Below, piece after piece: positions 45,205 through 57,035 of a DNA stretch of 64,000 nucleotides (positions are counted from its first letter, which is position 1; each line of letters starts with the position of its first letter). Below the pieces are notes generated by a model that saw only the letters and a program-made list of their open reading frames with translations, was not told the DNA's origin and did not search any database. Position numbers and translations under genes: made by a program. Source of the DNA: Symbiodinium natans (lineage: Eukaryota; Sar; Dinophyceae; Suessiales; Symbiodiniaceae); contig CAJNDS010000120.1 in assembly GCA_905221605.1 (NCBI GenBank), positions 157,910 to 221,909 on the forward strand. Reading direction: 5' to 3'.

Positions 45205-46736
45205 CTAGCCGGTCTGGTTGACCATGGGCCAGTAGACCTCCCACATCTGGGTTACGTTACCATCTAAGCAGTAGTCGATCGGGGGAGCGTGCGCGTCCGC
45301 GTCGTCATAGACGCTACCATAAGGGTTCAGCTCACCATCAGTAAGATTGGATCTCCACACGAGGGATACACTGGTCAACTTGTCATCGTACCAGTTGGAG
45401 CACACACCCGTCTTCAGCCCTGACAAGACTTGGTCCATCACCACCGCACACTGAGCATCCCACCACTTGGCTTCTCCGGCTGCCAGGAAGGCCTTGGCCA
45501 GCTCGGTGACAAAGATCCTGAGGCCTGGATCCGCCAGCGTTGCTGCCTGACGTTGAAACGTGTTGAAACTGGATAGAAACGTGCAAAACAACTCTGAGTA
45601 CTCTTAGCTTGCATTTAGCTTGCATGCTCCTGGCCATGAAAGAAGTATTTGCACCGCCTAGCTGCATACTCCTCCATTTCTTCGAGTGTCACCGGCATGT
45701 TCAGCGTGGCATTTGCAGCCAGGACATAGACGTGATGCGCAGGCAAGTCTTTCAGAAAGCCGTAGACCATGTGCCATGCACGTACGTCCATGAAGACGTT
45801 CCACTCTGTGTCGCCGTGTGCAGTCATGTCAACTCCTCGGCATTCTGGACGAATCGCGCTTACCACTCCGCTCCTGTTAAGTGGAGGCGACAGGCCGGTG
45901 TAGGTCTGGCCCCCGTCTTCGGTGCAGGAGCCCTTCACACCGTTGTATGTCATTTGCCAATCGTAGACATTGTTGGTGCCTGGAACGCCGTAGGCAGAAC
46001 CCATCATGTAGATCCCGTGGATGTTCCCTGCAATCGACGGATCCATGTCCAGCGCTTCTGCCACCTCAGCTCGCGCGAAGCGATCACGATCCGCGGGCTA
46101 ACCTTGTCAGAGCGAACAGCATGAGCTCACATTATAGCTCACTGTAGCTCAGGCTCCGACATTGGTTGCTGGGCCTGTGGTTAGAATGACCACGGGGCAG
46201 GCGGACTCCGTCAAGATCTTCACGATCAGCTGTGCCGCAGTCAAGTCCACGATTGCCCTGTCGGTCTCATCCAAGATCCCGCCTCTAAACATCCGCTCAA
46301 AGAACTCATCGGTCTCAAGACGCCACTGCAAAGGCATGGTGGCAATCGGACTCAAGCTCGAGAGGCCCCCCATGGCAATGGGAACATCACCCAAGCCAAC
46401 CAGGCTTGCCGCGGCTGCAATGTTCGTGGGCCCTCCATGTGGGGTTCCCATCCCATCCGACTCGATCGTGATCGCCTTCCAATCGAGGTTCTCACTGTGC
46501 GCCAGGTACAAGAGCGCCAAGGTGTCGTCGTAGTTCGCGTCATTGTCCCAGATGAAGGGATAAGGCTTGGAACACTCGCGCCCACTGTGAGAGTGAGTGC
46601 TTCGGCCCTTGGCCTTAGTCTTGTGCTGCAGTACCGCGGAAGCGTCGGAGCAATCTGCGCCTGCGCAGTCTTCGGAAGCAACGCATGCCACTCCGCAGGC
46701 CAAGGAGGACCAAAGGAACTGAACGAAGCGCCCCAT
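45205..46736 (-). CDS. Nucleoside hydrolase, array copy 8
   Basis: Exons 46161-46736, 45666-46064 and 45205-45546; introns of 96 and 119 nt. Intact. Exons 2 and 3 and both introns match copy 5 at 5979 bp distance, while exon 1 has gcgccagg where copy 5 has gcgcaagg, so the block duplication ends within or near this copy. Confidence 0.85.
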
Positions 46737-47167
46737 CCTCACACCTGACGCTGCACCTGCCACGACGACCTCTGCTGATGCTGATGAGCCGAAATCTTCG
46801 GCAGACGCATGCGCACACAAACACACACACACACACACACACACATACACAGAGAGAAGAGAAGCATGGAGGTCACGGCGCCTTTTTGTTGATCCTTGGC
46901 TCCACCATCTGCGACCGAAAGTAGTCGCTCCAAGATTCGTTTCCCGAGGCCAGGAACCGCCGATCTCGACATTCCAAGGGGGTTCCCAGGCCGGGAATGC
47001 GAAGCTTTCAACGAACGACTAAAACATACTGAAACGATTGAGATCAGTTCAGTGCGAAATGCGAAACTTGGCCATACAATAGTGTAGCCATTGCACCAAG
47101 CAGATGCCACGTATGGGTCACCTGCTATGCTTTGGGGGCAAGGGACCCTTGTAGGCCAGCGGCCACT

Positions 47168-48092
47168 CTAGCCGGTCTGGTTGACCATGGGCCAGTAGAC
47201 CTCCCACATCTGGGTTACGTTACCATCTAAGCAGTAGTCGATCGGGGGAGCGTGCGCGTCCGCGTCGTCATAGACGCTACCATAAGGGTTCAGCTCACCA
47301 TCAGTAAGATTGGATCTCCACACGAGGGATACACTGGTCAACTTGTCATCGTACCAGTTGGAGCACACACCCGTCTTCAGCCCTGACAAGACTTGGTCCA
47401 TCACCACCGCACACTGAGCATCCCACCACTTGGCTTCTCCGGCTGCCAGGAAGGCCTTGGCCAGCTCGGTGACAAAGATCCTGAGGCCTGGATCCGCCAG
47501 CGTTGCTGCCTGACGTTGAAACGTGTTGAAACTGGATAGAAACGTGCAAAACAACTCTGAGTACTCTTAGCTTGCATTTAGCTTGCATGCTCCTGGCCAT
47601 GAAAGAAGTATTTGCACCGCCTAGCTGCATACTCCTCCATTTCTTCGAGTGTCACCGGCATGTTCAGCGTAGCATTTGCAGCCAAGACATAGACGTGATG
47701 CGCAGGCAAGTCTTTCAGAAAGCCGTAGACCATGTGCCATGCACGTACGTCCATGAAGACGTTCCACTCTGTGTCGCCGTGTGCAGTCATGTCAACTCCT
47801 CGGCATTCTGGACGAATCGCGCTTACCACTCCGCTCCTGTTAAGTGGAGGCGACAGGCCGGTGTAGGTCTGGCCCCCGTCTTCGGTGCAGGAGCCCTTCA
47901 CACCGTTGTATGTCATTTGCCAATCGTAGACATTGTTGGTGCCTGGAACGCCGTAGGCAGAACCCATCATGTAGATCCCGTGGATGTTCCCTGCAATCGA
48001 TGGATCCATGTCCAGTGCTTCTGCCACCTCAGCTCGCGCGAAGCGATCACGATCCGCGGGCTAAGCTGGTCAGAGCGAGATAGAGCTCGAGC

Positions 48093-48123
<31 letters not shown>

Positions 48124-48810
48124 CGCGAGAGAGAGCGAGAGAGAGAGAACAAAAAAAGAGAGCTGGAGCTGGGTAGCGAACAGCATGAGCTCACTGTATA
48201 GCTCACTGTAGCTCAGGCTCCGACATTGGTTGCTGGGCCTGTGGTTAGAATGACCACGGGGCAGGCGGACTCCGTCAAGATCTTCACGATCAGCTGTGCC
48301 GCAGTCAAGTCCACGATTGCACTGTCGGTCTCATCCAAGATCCCGCCTCTAAACATCCGCTCAAAGAACTCATCGGTCTCAAGACGCCACTGCAAAGGCA
48401 TGGTGGCAATCGGGCTCAAGCTCGAGAGGCCCCCCATGGCAATGGGAACATCACCCAAGCCAACCAGGCTTGCCGCAGCTGCAATGTTCGTGGGCCCTCC
48501 ATGTGGGGTTCCCATCCCATCCGACTCGATCGTGATCGCCTTCCAAATCCTTCCAATCGAGGTTCTCACTGTGCGCCAGGTACAAGAGCGCCAAGGTGTC
48601 GTCGTAGTTCGCGTCATTGTCCCAGATGAAGGGATAAGGCTTGGAACACTCGCGCCCACTGTGAGAGTGAGTGCTTCGGCCCTTGGCCTTAGTCTTGTGC
48701 TGCAGTACCGCGGAAGCGTCGGAGCAATCCGCGCCTGCGCAGTCTTCGGAAGCAACGCATGCCACTCCGCAGGCCAAGGAGGACCAAAGGAACTGAACGA
48801 AGCGCCCCAT
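47168..48810 (-). pseudogene. Nucleoside hydrolase, array copy 9, frameshifted
   Basis: Exons 48225-48810, 47629-48027 and 47168-47509; introns of 197 and 119 nt. Exon 1 is 586 nt instead of 576: an extra 10 bp at about 48543-48554 makes an imperfect tandem ttccaaatccttccaatc. The frame shifts right after NLDWK and meets a stop at 48451, before the MGG and GPATN motifs. The remainder of the gene is otherwise intact, so this is a young null allele, an assembly error, or a product trimmed by unrecognised splicing. Exon 1 has DETDSAIVD, as in copies 10 and 11. Confidence 0.7.
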
Positions 48811-48891
48811 CCTCACACCTGACGCTGCACCTGCCACGACGACCTCTGCTGATGCTGATGAGCCGAAATCTTCGGCAGACGCATGCGCACA

Positions 48892-48930
<39 letters not shown>

Positions 48931-49241
48931 GGAAGAGAAGCATGGAGGTCACAGCGCCTTTTGTTGATCCTTGGCTCCACCATCTGCGACCGAAAGTAGG
49001 CGCTCCAAGATTCGTTCCCGAGGCCGGGAACCGCCGATCTCGACGTTCCAAGGGGGTTCCCAGGCCGGGAATGCGAAGCTTTCAACGAACGACTAAAACA
49101 TACTGAAACGATTGAGATCAGTTCAGTGCGAAATGCGAAACTTGGCCATACAATAGTGTAGCTATTGCACCAAGCAGATGCCACGTATGGGTCACCTGCT
49201 ATGCTTTGGGGGCAAGGGACCCTTGTAGGCCAGCGGCCACT

Positions 49242-50156
49242 CTAGCCGGTCTGGTTGACCATGGGCCAGTAGACCTCCCACATCTGGGTTACGTTACCAT
49301 CTAAGCAGTAGTCGATCGGGGGAGCGTGTGCGTCTGCGTCGTCATAGACGCTACCATAAGGGTTCAGCTCACCATCAGTAAGATTGGATCTCCACACGAG
49401 GGATACACTGGTCAACTTGTCCTCGAACCAGTTGGAGCACACACCTTGCTTCAGCCCTGACAAGACTTGGTCCATCACCACCGCACACTGAGCATCCCAC
49501 CACTTGGCTTCTCCGGCTGCGAGGAAGGCCTTGGCCAGCTCGGTGACAAAGATCCTGAGGCCTGGATCCGCCAGCGTTGCTGCCTGACGTTGAAACTGGA
49601 TAGCAACGTGCAAAACAACTCTGAGTACTCTTAGCTTGCATTTAGCTTGCATGCTCCTGGCCATGAAAGAAATATTTGCACCGCCTAGCTGCATACTCCT
49701 CCATTTCTTCGAGTGTCACCGGCATGTTCAGCGTAGCATTTGCAGCCAAGACATAGACGTGATCCGCAGGCAAGTCTTTCAGAAAGCCGTAGACCATGTG
49801 CCATGCACGTACGTCCATGAAGACGTTCCACTCTGTGTCGCCGTGTGCAGTCATGTCAACTCCTCGGCATTCTGGACGAATCGCGCTTACCACTCCGCTC
49901 CTGTTAAGTGGAGGCGACAGGCCGGTGTAGGTCTGGCCCCCGTCTTCGGTGCAGGAGCCCTTCACACCGTTGTATGTCATTTGCCAATCGTAGACATTGT
50001 TGGTGCCTGGAACGCCGTAGGCAGAACCCATCATGTAGATCCCGTGGATGTTCCCTGCAATCGATGGATCCATGTCCAGTGCTTCTGCCACCTCAGCTCG
50101 CGCGAAGCGATCACGATCCGCGGGCTAAGCTGGTCAGAGCGAGATAGAGCTCGAGC

Positions 50157-50189
<33 letters not shown>

Positions 50190-50866
50190 CGCGAGAGAGA
50201 GCGAGAGAGAGAGAACAAAAAAAGAGAGCTGGAGCTGGGTAGCGAACAGCATGAGCTCACTGTATAGCTCACTGTAGCTCAGGCTCCGACATTGGTTGCT
50301 GGGCCTGTGGTTAGAATGACCACGGGGCAGGCGGACTCCGTCAAGATCTTCACGATCAGCTGTGCCGCAGTCAAGTCCACGATTGCACTGTCGGTCTCAT
50401 CCAAGATCCCGCCTCTAAACATCCGCTCAAAGAACTCATCGGTCTCAAGACGCCACTGCAAAGGCATAGTGGCAATCGGGCTCAAGCTCGAGAGGCCCCC
50501 CATGGCAATGGGAACATCACCCAAGCCAACCAGGCTTGCCGCGGCTGCAATGTTCGTGGGCCCTCCATGTGGGGTTCCCATCCCATCCGACTCGATCGTG
50601 ATCGCCTTCCAATCGAGGTTCTCACTGTGCGCAAGGTACAAGAGCGCCAAGGTGTCGTCGTAGTTCGCGTCATTGTCCCAGATGAAGGGATAAGGCTTGG
50701 AACACTCGCGCCCACTGTGAGAGTGAGTGCTTCGGCCCTTGGCCTTAGTCTTGTGCTGCAGTACCGCGGAAGCGTCGGAGCAATCCGCGCCTGCGCAGTC
50801 TTCGGAAGCAACGCATGCCACTCCGCAGGCCAAGGAGGACCAAAGGAACTGAACGAAGCGCCCCAT
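49242..50866 (-). CDS. Nucleoside hydrolase, array copy 10
   Basis: Exons 50291-50866, 49693-50091 and 49242-49583; introns of 199 and 109 nt. Intact. Exon 3 is of copy-1 type (LKQGVCSNWFEDK, DADAHAPP), exon 2 has LPADHVY, and intron 1 closely matches copy 9, so again a mosaic. Confidence 0.85.
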
Positions 50867-51293
50867 CCTCACACCTGACGCTGCACCTGCCACGACGACC
50901 TCTGCTGATGCTGATGAGCCGAAATCTTCGGCAGACGCACGCGCACACAAACACACACACACACACACACACATACACAGAGAGAAGAGAAGCCTGGAGG
51001 TCACAGCGCCTTTTGTTGATCCTTGGCTCCACCATCTGCGACCGAAAGTAGTCGCTCCAAGATTCGTTCCCGAGGCCAGGAACCGCCGATCTCGACGTTC
51101 CAAGGGGGTTCCCAGGCCGGGAATGCGAAGCTTTCAACGAACGACTAAAACATACTGAAACGATTGAGATCAGTTCAGTGCGAAATGCGAAACTTGGCCA
51201 TACAATAGTGTAGCCATTGCACCAAGCAGATGCCACGTATGGGTCACCTGCTATGCTTTGGGGGCAAGGGACCCTTGTAGGCCAGCGGCCACT

Positions 51294-52183
51294 CTAGCCG
51301 GTCTGGTTGACCATGGGCCAGTAGACCTCCCACATCTGGGTTACGTTACCATCTAAGCAGTAGTCGATCGGGGGAGCGTGCGCGTCCGCGTCGTCATAGA
51401 CGCTACCATAAGGGTTCAGCTCACCATCAGTAAGATTGGATCTCCACACGAGGGATACACTGGTCAACTTGTCATCGTACCAGTTGGAGCACACACCTTG
51501 CTTCAGCCCTGACAAGACTTGGTCCATCACCACCGCACACTGAGCATCCCACCACTTGGCTTCTCCGGCTGCGAGGAAGGCCTTGGCCAGCTCGGTGACA
51601 AAGATCCTGAGGCCTGGATCCGCCAGCGTTGCTGCCTGACGTTGAAACTGGATAGCAACGTGCAAAACAACTCTGAGTACTCCTAGCTTGCATGCTCCTG
51701 GCCATGAAAGAAGTATTTGCACCGCCTAGCTGCATACTCCTCCATTTCTTCGAGTGTCACCGGCATGTTCAGCGTAGCATTTGCAGCCAAGACATAGACG
51801 TGATGCGCAGGCAAGTCTTTCAGAAAGCCGTAGACCATGTGCCATGCACGTACGTCCATGAAGACGTTCCACTCTGTGTCGCCGTGTGCAGTCATGTCAA
51901 CGCCTCGGCATTCTGGACGAATCGCGCTTACCACTCCGCTCCTGTTAAGTGGAGGCGACAGGCCCGTGTAGGTCTGGCCCCCGTCTTCGGTGCAGGAGCC
52001 CTTCACACCGTTGTATGTCATTTGCCAATCGTAGACATTGTTGGTGCCTGGAACGCCGTAGGCAGAACCCATCATGTAGATCCCGTGGATGTTCCCTGCA
52101 ATCGACGGATCCATGTCCAGTGCTTCTGCCACCTCAGCTCGCGCGAAGCGATCACGATCCGCGGGCTAAGCTTTCAAAAGCTC

Positions 52184-52233
<50 letters not shown>

Positions 52234-52898
52234 CGAGAGAGAGAGAACAAAAAAAGAGAGCTGGAGCTGGGTAGCGAACAGCATGAGCTCACTGTATAGC
52301 TCACTGTAGCTCAGGCTCCGACATTGGTTGCTGGGCCTGTGGTTAGAATGACCACGGGGCAGGCGGACTCCGTCAAGATCTTCACGATCAGCTGTGCCGC
52401 CGTCAAGTCCACGATTGCACTGTCGGTCTCATCCAAGATCCCGCCTCTAAACATCCGCTCAAAGAACTCATCGGTCTCAAGACGCCACTGCAAAGGCATG
52501 GTGGCAATCGGGCTCAAGCTCGAGAGGCCCCCCATGGCAATGGGAACATCACCCAAGCCAACCAGGCTTGCCGCGGCTGCAATGTTCGTGGGCCCTCCAT
52601 GTGGGGTTCCCATCCCATCCGACTCGATCGTGATCGCCTTCCAATCGAGGTTCTCACTGTGCGCCAGGTACAAGAGCGCCAAGGTGTCGTCGTAGTTCGC
52701 GTCATTGTCCCAGATGAAGGGATAAGGCTTGGAACACTCGCGCCCACTGTGAGAGTGAGTGCTTCGGCCCTTGGCCTTAGTCTTGTGCTGAAGTACCGCG
52801 GAAGCGTCGGAGCAATCCGCGCCTGCGCAGTCTTCCGACGCAACGCATGCCACTCCGCAGGCCAAGGAGGACCAAAGGAACTGAACGAAGCGCCCCAT
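51294..52898 (-). CDS. Nucleoside hydrolase, array copy 11 (5'-most)
   Basis: Exons 52323-52898, 51734-52132 and 51294-51635; introns of 190 and 98 nt. Intact. This is the array edge: exon 1 has several private substitutions (cttccgacgc for cttcggaagc, aagtacc for cagtacc) and its upstream flank is unique to this copy apart from the related copy 1 flank. Confidence 0.85.
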
Positions 52899-52977
52899 CC
52901 TCACACCTGACGCTGCACCTGCCACGACGACCTCTGCTGATGTTGCTGATGGGCCGAAATCTTCGGCAGACACATGC

Positions 52978-53015
<38 letters not shown>

Positions 53016-53608
53016 ACTCACAGAGACAGGCGCAGAGACGTCAGCTGGAAGCAGGAGGACAGTTGCGAACGTCTTGTGATGCGCCAGTGCAGACATATGA
53101 TGACATATGCGTAGCATGTCCAACGGCATCGGGTTGCCAGCCCATGGTGGCCAGTTTCTATCTTCCGGTCTCGTCCCCAGTCTCTTACTCCAGAAGCTGC
53201 CCGGTCCACTTAGCTGGTGCGCGAGATGCATGGATGCGCAAACTGCCATCTTCTGCCGTCTGCCCCCATTTGCCAGCAGCACCTTGCGCTGCATGCTAAG
53301 CGGCCATGTGATTCAAATAATCGCACGCCGCGGGGGGGGGGGGGATTCAGGGTGCTTGGCTCACCTGCTGACTGTCTGTTGCACCAAAACAAGAAGCCAG
53401 TTCTTCTACTTTTCTGCCCTCCATTGCACATAGAGGCAAGTGTGGATCTCACCTTGGGTGGATCCACCTGATAGTAACTGAATGGACTCAATAGAGTCAG
53501 GCGGTCGGTAGCCTGGTGCAGCCGAGTTCTACCATGTCTAGCTTGGTTCCGGACCACGCCGCGGCATGCTGCTACCTTCTGCCACCCTTTTGGGTGCAGA
53601 GCTCAAGT
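52899..53608. other. Upstream flank of the array
   Basis: Contains a CA microsatellite (52975-53020), a sequence related to the copy 1 flank (53035-53430), and a G13 tract at about 53331-53343. No supported exon. Confidence 0.5.
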
Positions 53609-56600
53609 TTAGGGTTGTAGGTGCTCGGGCTTCAGGATGAACGCTGGGATCGGCTCCAGTGCGCAATGGGGATCACGACGCCCCGTCAGGTCCACTCTCC
53701 AATGCGTCAGTCTGGTTGACGTGAGCCGAGAAGCCCTCCGTGCCACGCAAAGGGACATGCCAAAAAGGAGTAGCAAAGCGATGCGCAACTTTACTTCGAA
53801 CATCCCCACCCTCTCTTGGCAGAGATACTCTAGGGTTGGGCACTCCAGGGATACTCTGGGGCTGGGTACTCCGCGGACACTCTGGGATTGGGCACTTTAG
53901 GCAGACTCTGGGGTTCGGCACTGCAGGGAGTCTTGGGGCTGGGCACTCCGGGGACACTCTGAGACTCTGGTGGGCACTCCAGATAGACTGGGGTTGGGCA
54001 CTCTGGGAGACTCTGGGGCTGGGAATCCGGGAGCATGTGCTTTGGGAAAACTTGGGTTGGGCACTCTAGACTCTGGGTTGGACACTCCAGGAAGACTCTG
54101 GGCCAGCCACTCCGGGGACACTCTGGGGTTGGGCACTCCAAGGATACTTTGGGGTTGGGCACACCGATGAGTGAGGAGTAGAGGAGGAGAGTTCGGGCGA
54201 GGAGAAGAGTTGAGTTTAAAATCTAACAACCCCACACCGAGGGTGGGGAATAAGCAAGACAAGCTTCGTCCACGTAGTAGGCATGCCAGAACTGCTGCAG
54301 GTCTTCGTCATCAGCAGATGGGGCTGGCAGGTCGTCGTCTCTATCCAAGGTGAGCATGGAAGATGTCCACTTCACCTAGGCCAACTTGAAAGCTTGCACC
54401 AGGGAGGTCTTACTAAGGCCTGGGCAAAAAACACGGGCTCATGGGTGAAGGTGCCTTCATCATCTTCCTCATCTTTGGTTTTGGCTTCTCGCGAAGCAGC
54501 CGCACAGCCTCCTGCACAGGATTGGGCATCTCAAGTTGTTGCCGTCGTCACACTAATATTCAAGCGCATGCACAACATTCCACAGCTCCGTTTCCGTCCT
54601 GTGCTACCGGGAGCGGATGCCACAGCTTCTCCTGAGCGTGCCGTGATAGTCGAATTCACTGCATTGCTCTGAATATCTTTGCGTGTATGTTTTAGGACAT
54701 TGGTTTATCATTACTATCAGGTGCCAGTCGAAACTTAGTTAGTCCCTGCGCGGAGAAAACCAGTCGCGCTGCGCAGCCTCAAACCCCAAATCTTCGGCCC
54801 CAAACTTTCTCGAGTCTGAGGAACACAAACGCTCCATCACACACAAGGTCAGCTTCTCAAATGCCCCTTCACAAGCGTTTCCGGATGGGGCAAGGTGCTT
54901 CCACAAGCTCCTGAAGCAGGTTGATGGCCTCAGTCCACTTTGCAAGGCTTCTTCTGAGGCCTTGTAGGACTGTTTAAGCTTGAGGATTTAGGGTTTAGGG
55001 TTTTTTAGGGTTTAGGGTTTAGGGTTTAGGGGTTAGGGTTTAGGGTTTAGGGTTTAGGGTTTAGGGTTTAGGGTTTAAGGTTTAGGGTTTAGGGTTTAGG
55101 GTTTAGGGTTTAGGGTTTTAGGGATTTAGGGTTTAGGGTTTAGGGTAAGCTTGAGGATGCTCCGTACTCAGGCTCTACGGGGGGTTCATGTCTGCACCGA
55201 GAAGCCTCTGTGTGCTGCAACCAAATGCCCAGGGCATAGAGGAAGCCTGAGGGCGTACAAAACATGTGAGAATCTACTCGCTCACCGACATGTCAAAGAA
55301 CCCACATCATCCTCCCACTCTGGGTCATGCAGAACCAAACATATATTGACGGCACATGTTCGGAAAACAGGGGCGTTTCGCTGATGTATTTATGGGCACG
55401 TTGATGCATCTCGGCCACTCTGCTTCAGCTGTGGCTGGATATGCGCACAAATAATATTTCATGATACTACTGAGAATAATAATCATAATAGAAATAGTTC
55501 TAGTACAATACGTCATGGTGTTTTTTGCTTCCGGTCTCCCCCCCCCGGTCCACGAGCCTGGTGGAAAAGGATGGCCACAGTAACGGGGCAAAGCGGGGCT
55601 TCATTTCGATCACACCTCTAAGCCTCTCAAGCCTCAGGCTTGCAATCGTAAGGGCTTAAGTCTTTTACCTGAAGGTTCATGGGACGTGCTAACCGGTTAC
55701 ACTCTTTGGTTCATCATACTCGTACGTATAATCCCCTTAACTGGCCTTATATACGCTACCCAAAGTGGAGGTTGGATTATAGCCCTAACAGCTAAACTTT
55801 CAACAGCAGGTCCCATGACCCTGCCACTAGGTGCTGACATGTTTGGATGAGTTGCTGGGATGAGTTTGTCTGGGGACTTAGGCGCTGAAGCGTTTCGGGG
55901 CGGCCGAATTGGAGGCGGGCATGCTCTCTTGCAACCTTTGCTGAGACTCAGGCTTAGAGTGAACACGAGAAGCCCAGCTTCGCAAGTAACAAAACACATG
56001 TAGAACCTGGAAAAGACCGTTCAAGGCTTGCCAAGCACCCCCCGCCCCCCCCCGTCCCCCCCCAGTGTAAAACCCTCAAGCGCAGATGCGTCGCTAATGC
56101 AAATCCGCTTCGTTTCGGAGATCTCCCGGCGCCGAACAACATCGGCAACAGCCACAAAGACCTCTGTAGAGGGCGCCTGGCACATTGTCACGCATTCGTG
56201 TTTTCGGAAAGTGACTGAAAGGGTGAGCCTCCGGTTCGTCCTTTTGCCCCTCTCTCATGAAGTATACGAAGTTGTCTAAACACCTCAGGGGCAATTACGA
56301 GCAGGACGGCTGCCATGCCGGCGTGCGTGACATTGAAGCGATTGCCGGTTGTGTTTCGCTGCGCAGCACCAGGTTTGCTGACGAGACGCATATGTGCAGT
56401 AGCGAGTGTAACGTTGAGTCGTGGCTTGTGTCATCCTGTAGAAACGCATGCTGTTGGCTGGAGAACTTCCTGCAAGTACGATGAAACGGCCGACGGTCGA
56501 ACCGAGCCGTGAAGAATGCTCTTGTACCACAGGTTCTGACAGACCAAATATCTACACGAAACGTGCATAAACCGGCTGTCTGGATATGTCTTGACATGTC

Positions 56601-57035
56601 TTGATATGTTTGCTGTGTCTTGATATAGCATGTATGTATGTATGCATGTATGTATATACATACATACATACATACATACATACATGCATACATGCATACA
56701 TGCATACATGCATACATGCGTACATGCAATATAAATGGATACATAAAATACGCAATGATTTTCAAATACTGTGTAGATATAACGCATACACATATATGTA
56801 TATCCGTACATACATGAATCTGAGGGCGATTTCCCTACAGAAGGTTCACTGCAACATCGTTTCACGGCTCTTAATGCCGTGTCTGAGCGAGCCTTAGGTG
56901 CCCAGAGCTCACGTCGAAAAGGAGGTCTGAGATCCGGTGCAGCTTCAACAGCTGATTTCCAGCCACGACTTGGATGTAGGGCTCCTGAAAGCCAGGCACG
57001 GCTAATGCCACAGTTGCACTCGACATGTCCTCCAT
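53609..57035 (-). CDS. Multi-exon gene of unknown function (possibly two genes)
   Basis: Exon 1 at 56913-57035 starts MEDMSSATVALAVPGFQEPY, ends LHRISDLLFD and has a strong GTGAGC donor. Further exon-like stretches in minus order: near 56305-56545 (NLWYKSILHGSVRPSA; in another frame DSTLHSLLHICVSSANLVLR); 56070-56163 after ctctacag (VFVAVADVVRRREISETKR); about 55286-55365 (NICLVLHDPEWEDDVGSL, donor GTGAGC); about 55165-55234 (SSMPWAFGCSTQRLL); about 54739-54970 (KWTEAINLLQELVEAPCP; FEKLTLCVMERLCSSDS); 54414-54523 (KTKDEEDDEGTFTHEPVFF, donor GTAAGA); from 54375 after ggcctag (KWTSSMLTLDRDDDLPAP; DLQQFWHAYYVDEACLAY); and a last piece ending HCALEPIPAFILKPEHLQP and a stop at 53609. No domain is recognised. 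Large gaps allow a split into two genes near 55.5-56.0 kb. Confidence 0.45.
53790..54248 (-). mobile_element. Second copy of the minisatellite-cored element, inside a gene
   Basis: Read on the minus strand it starts at CCCCACCCTCGGTGTGGGG, continues TTGTTAGATTTTAAAC, has about fifteen degenerate units of GGAGTGCCCAACCCCAGAG type and ends AGAGAGGGTGGGGATGTT. The outer CCCCACCCTC and GAGGGTGGGG form a 10-bp terminal inverted repeat. It falls between the exon ending DEACLAY and the last exon of the gene at 53609-57035, so it behaves as an intron or part of one. The copy at 4150-4417 shares both ends but is about 190 bp shorter in the core. Confidence 0.6.
54985..55146. repeat. Interstitial TTTAGGG array
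   Basis: About 20 TTTAGGG units with few errors, the longest telomere-type block in the window, in the opposite orientation to the blocks at 16.3 and 27.5 kb. It lies between exon-like stretches of the 53.6-57.0 kb gene and is probably intronic. Confidence 0.9.
55420..56050. other. Stretch without supported exons
   Basis: AT-rich for this window around 55440-55520, with a C8 run near 55541 and C-rich runs at 56037-56062. It is either an intron of the surrounding model or the gap between two genes. Confidence 0.35.
56625..56735. repeat. ATGT/ATAC tetranucleotide repeat with dyad symmetry
   Basis: (ATGT)n turns into (ATAC)n at about 56652, so the two halves can fold back into a long hairpin, followed by (ATGCATAC)n. 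It lies in the first intron of the minus-strand gene starting at 57035. Confidence 0.85.

Noticed and set aside
30731-52898. CRISPR-like regular repetition
   Set aside because: The repeats are 2-kb gene units with eukaryotic introns, not short repeats with unique spacers.
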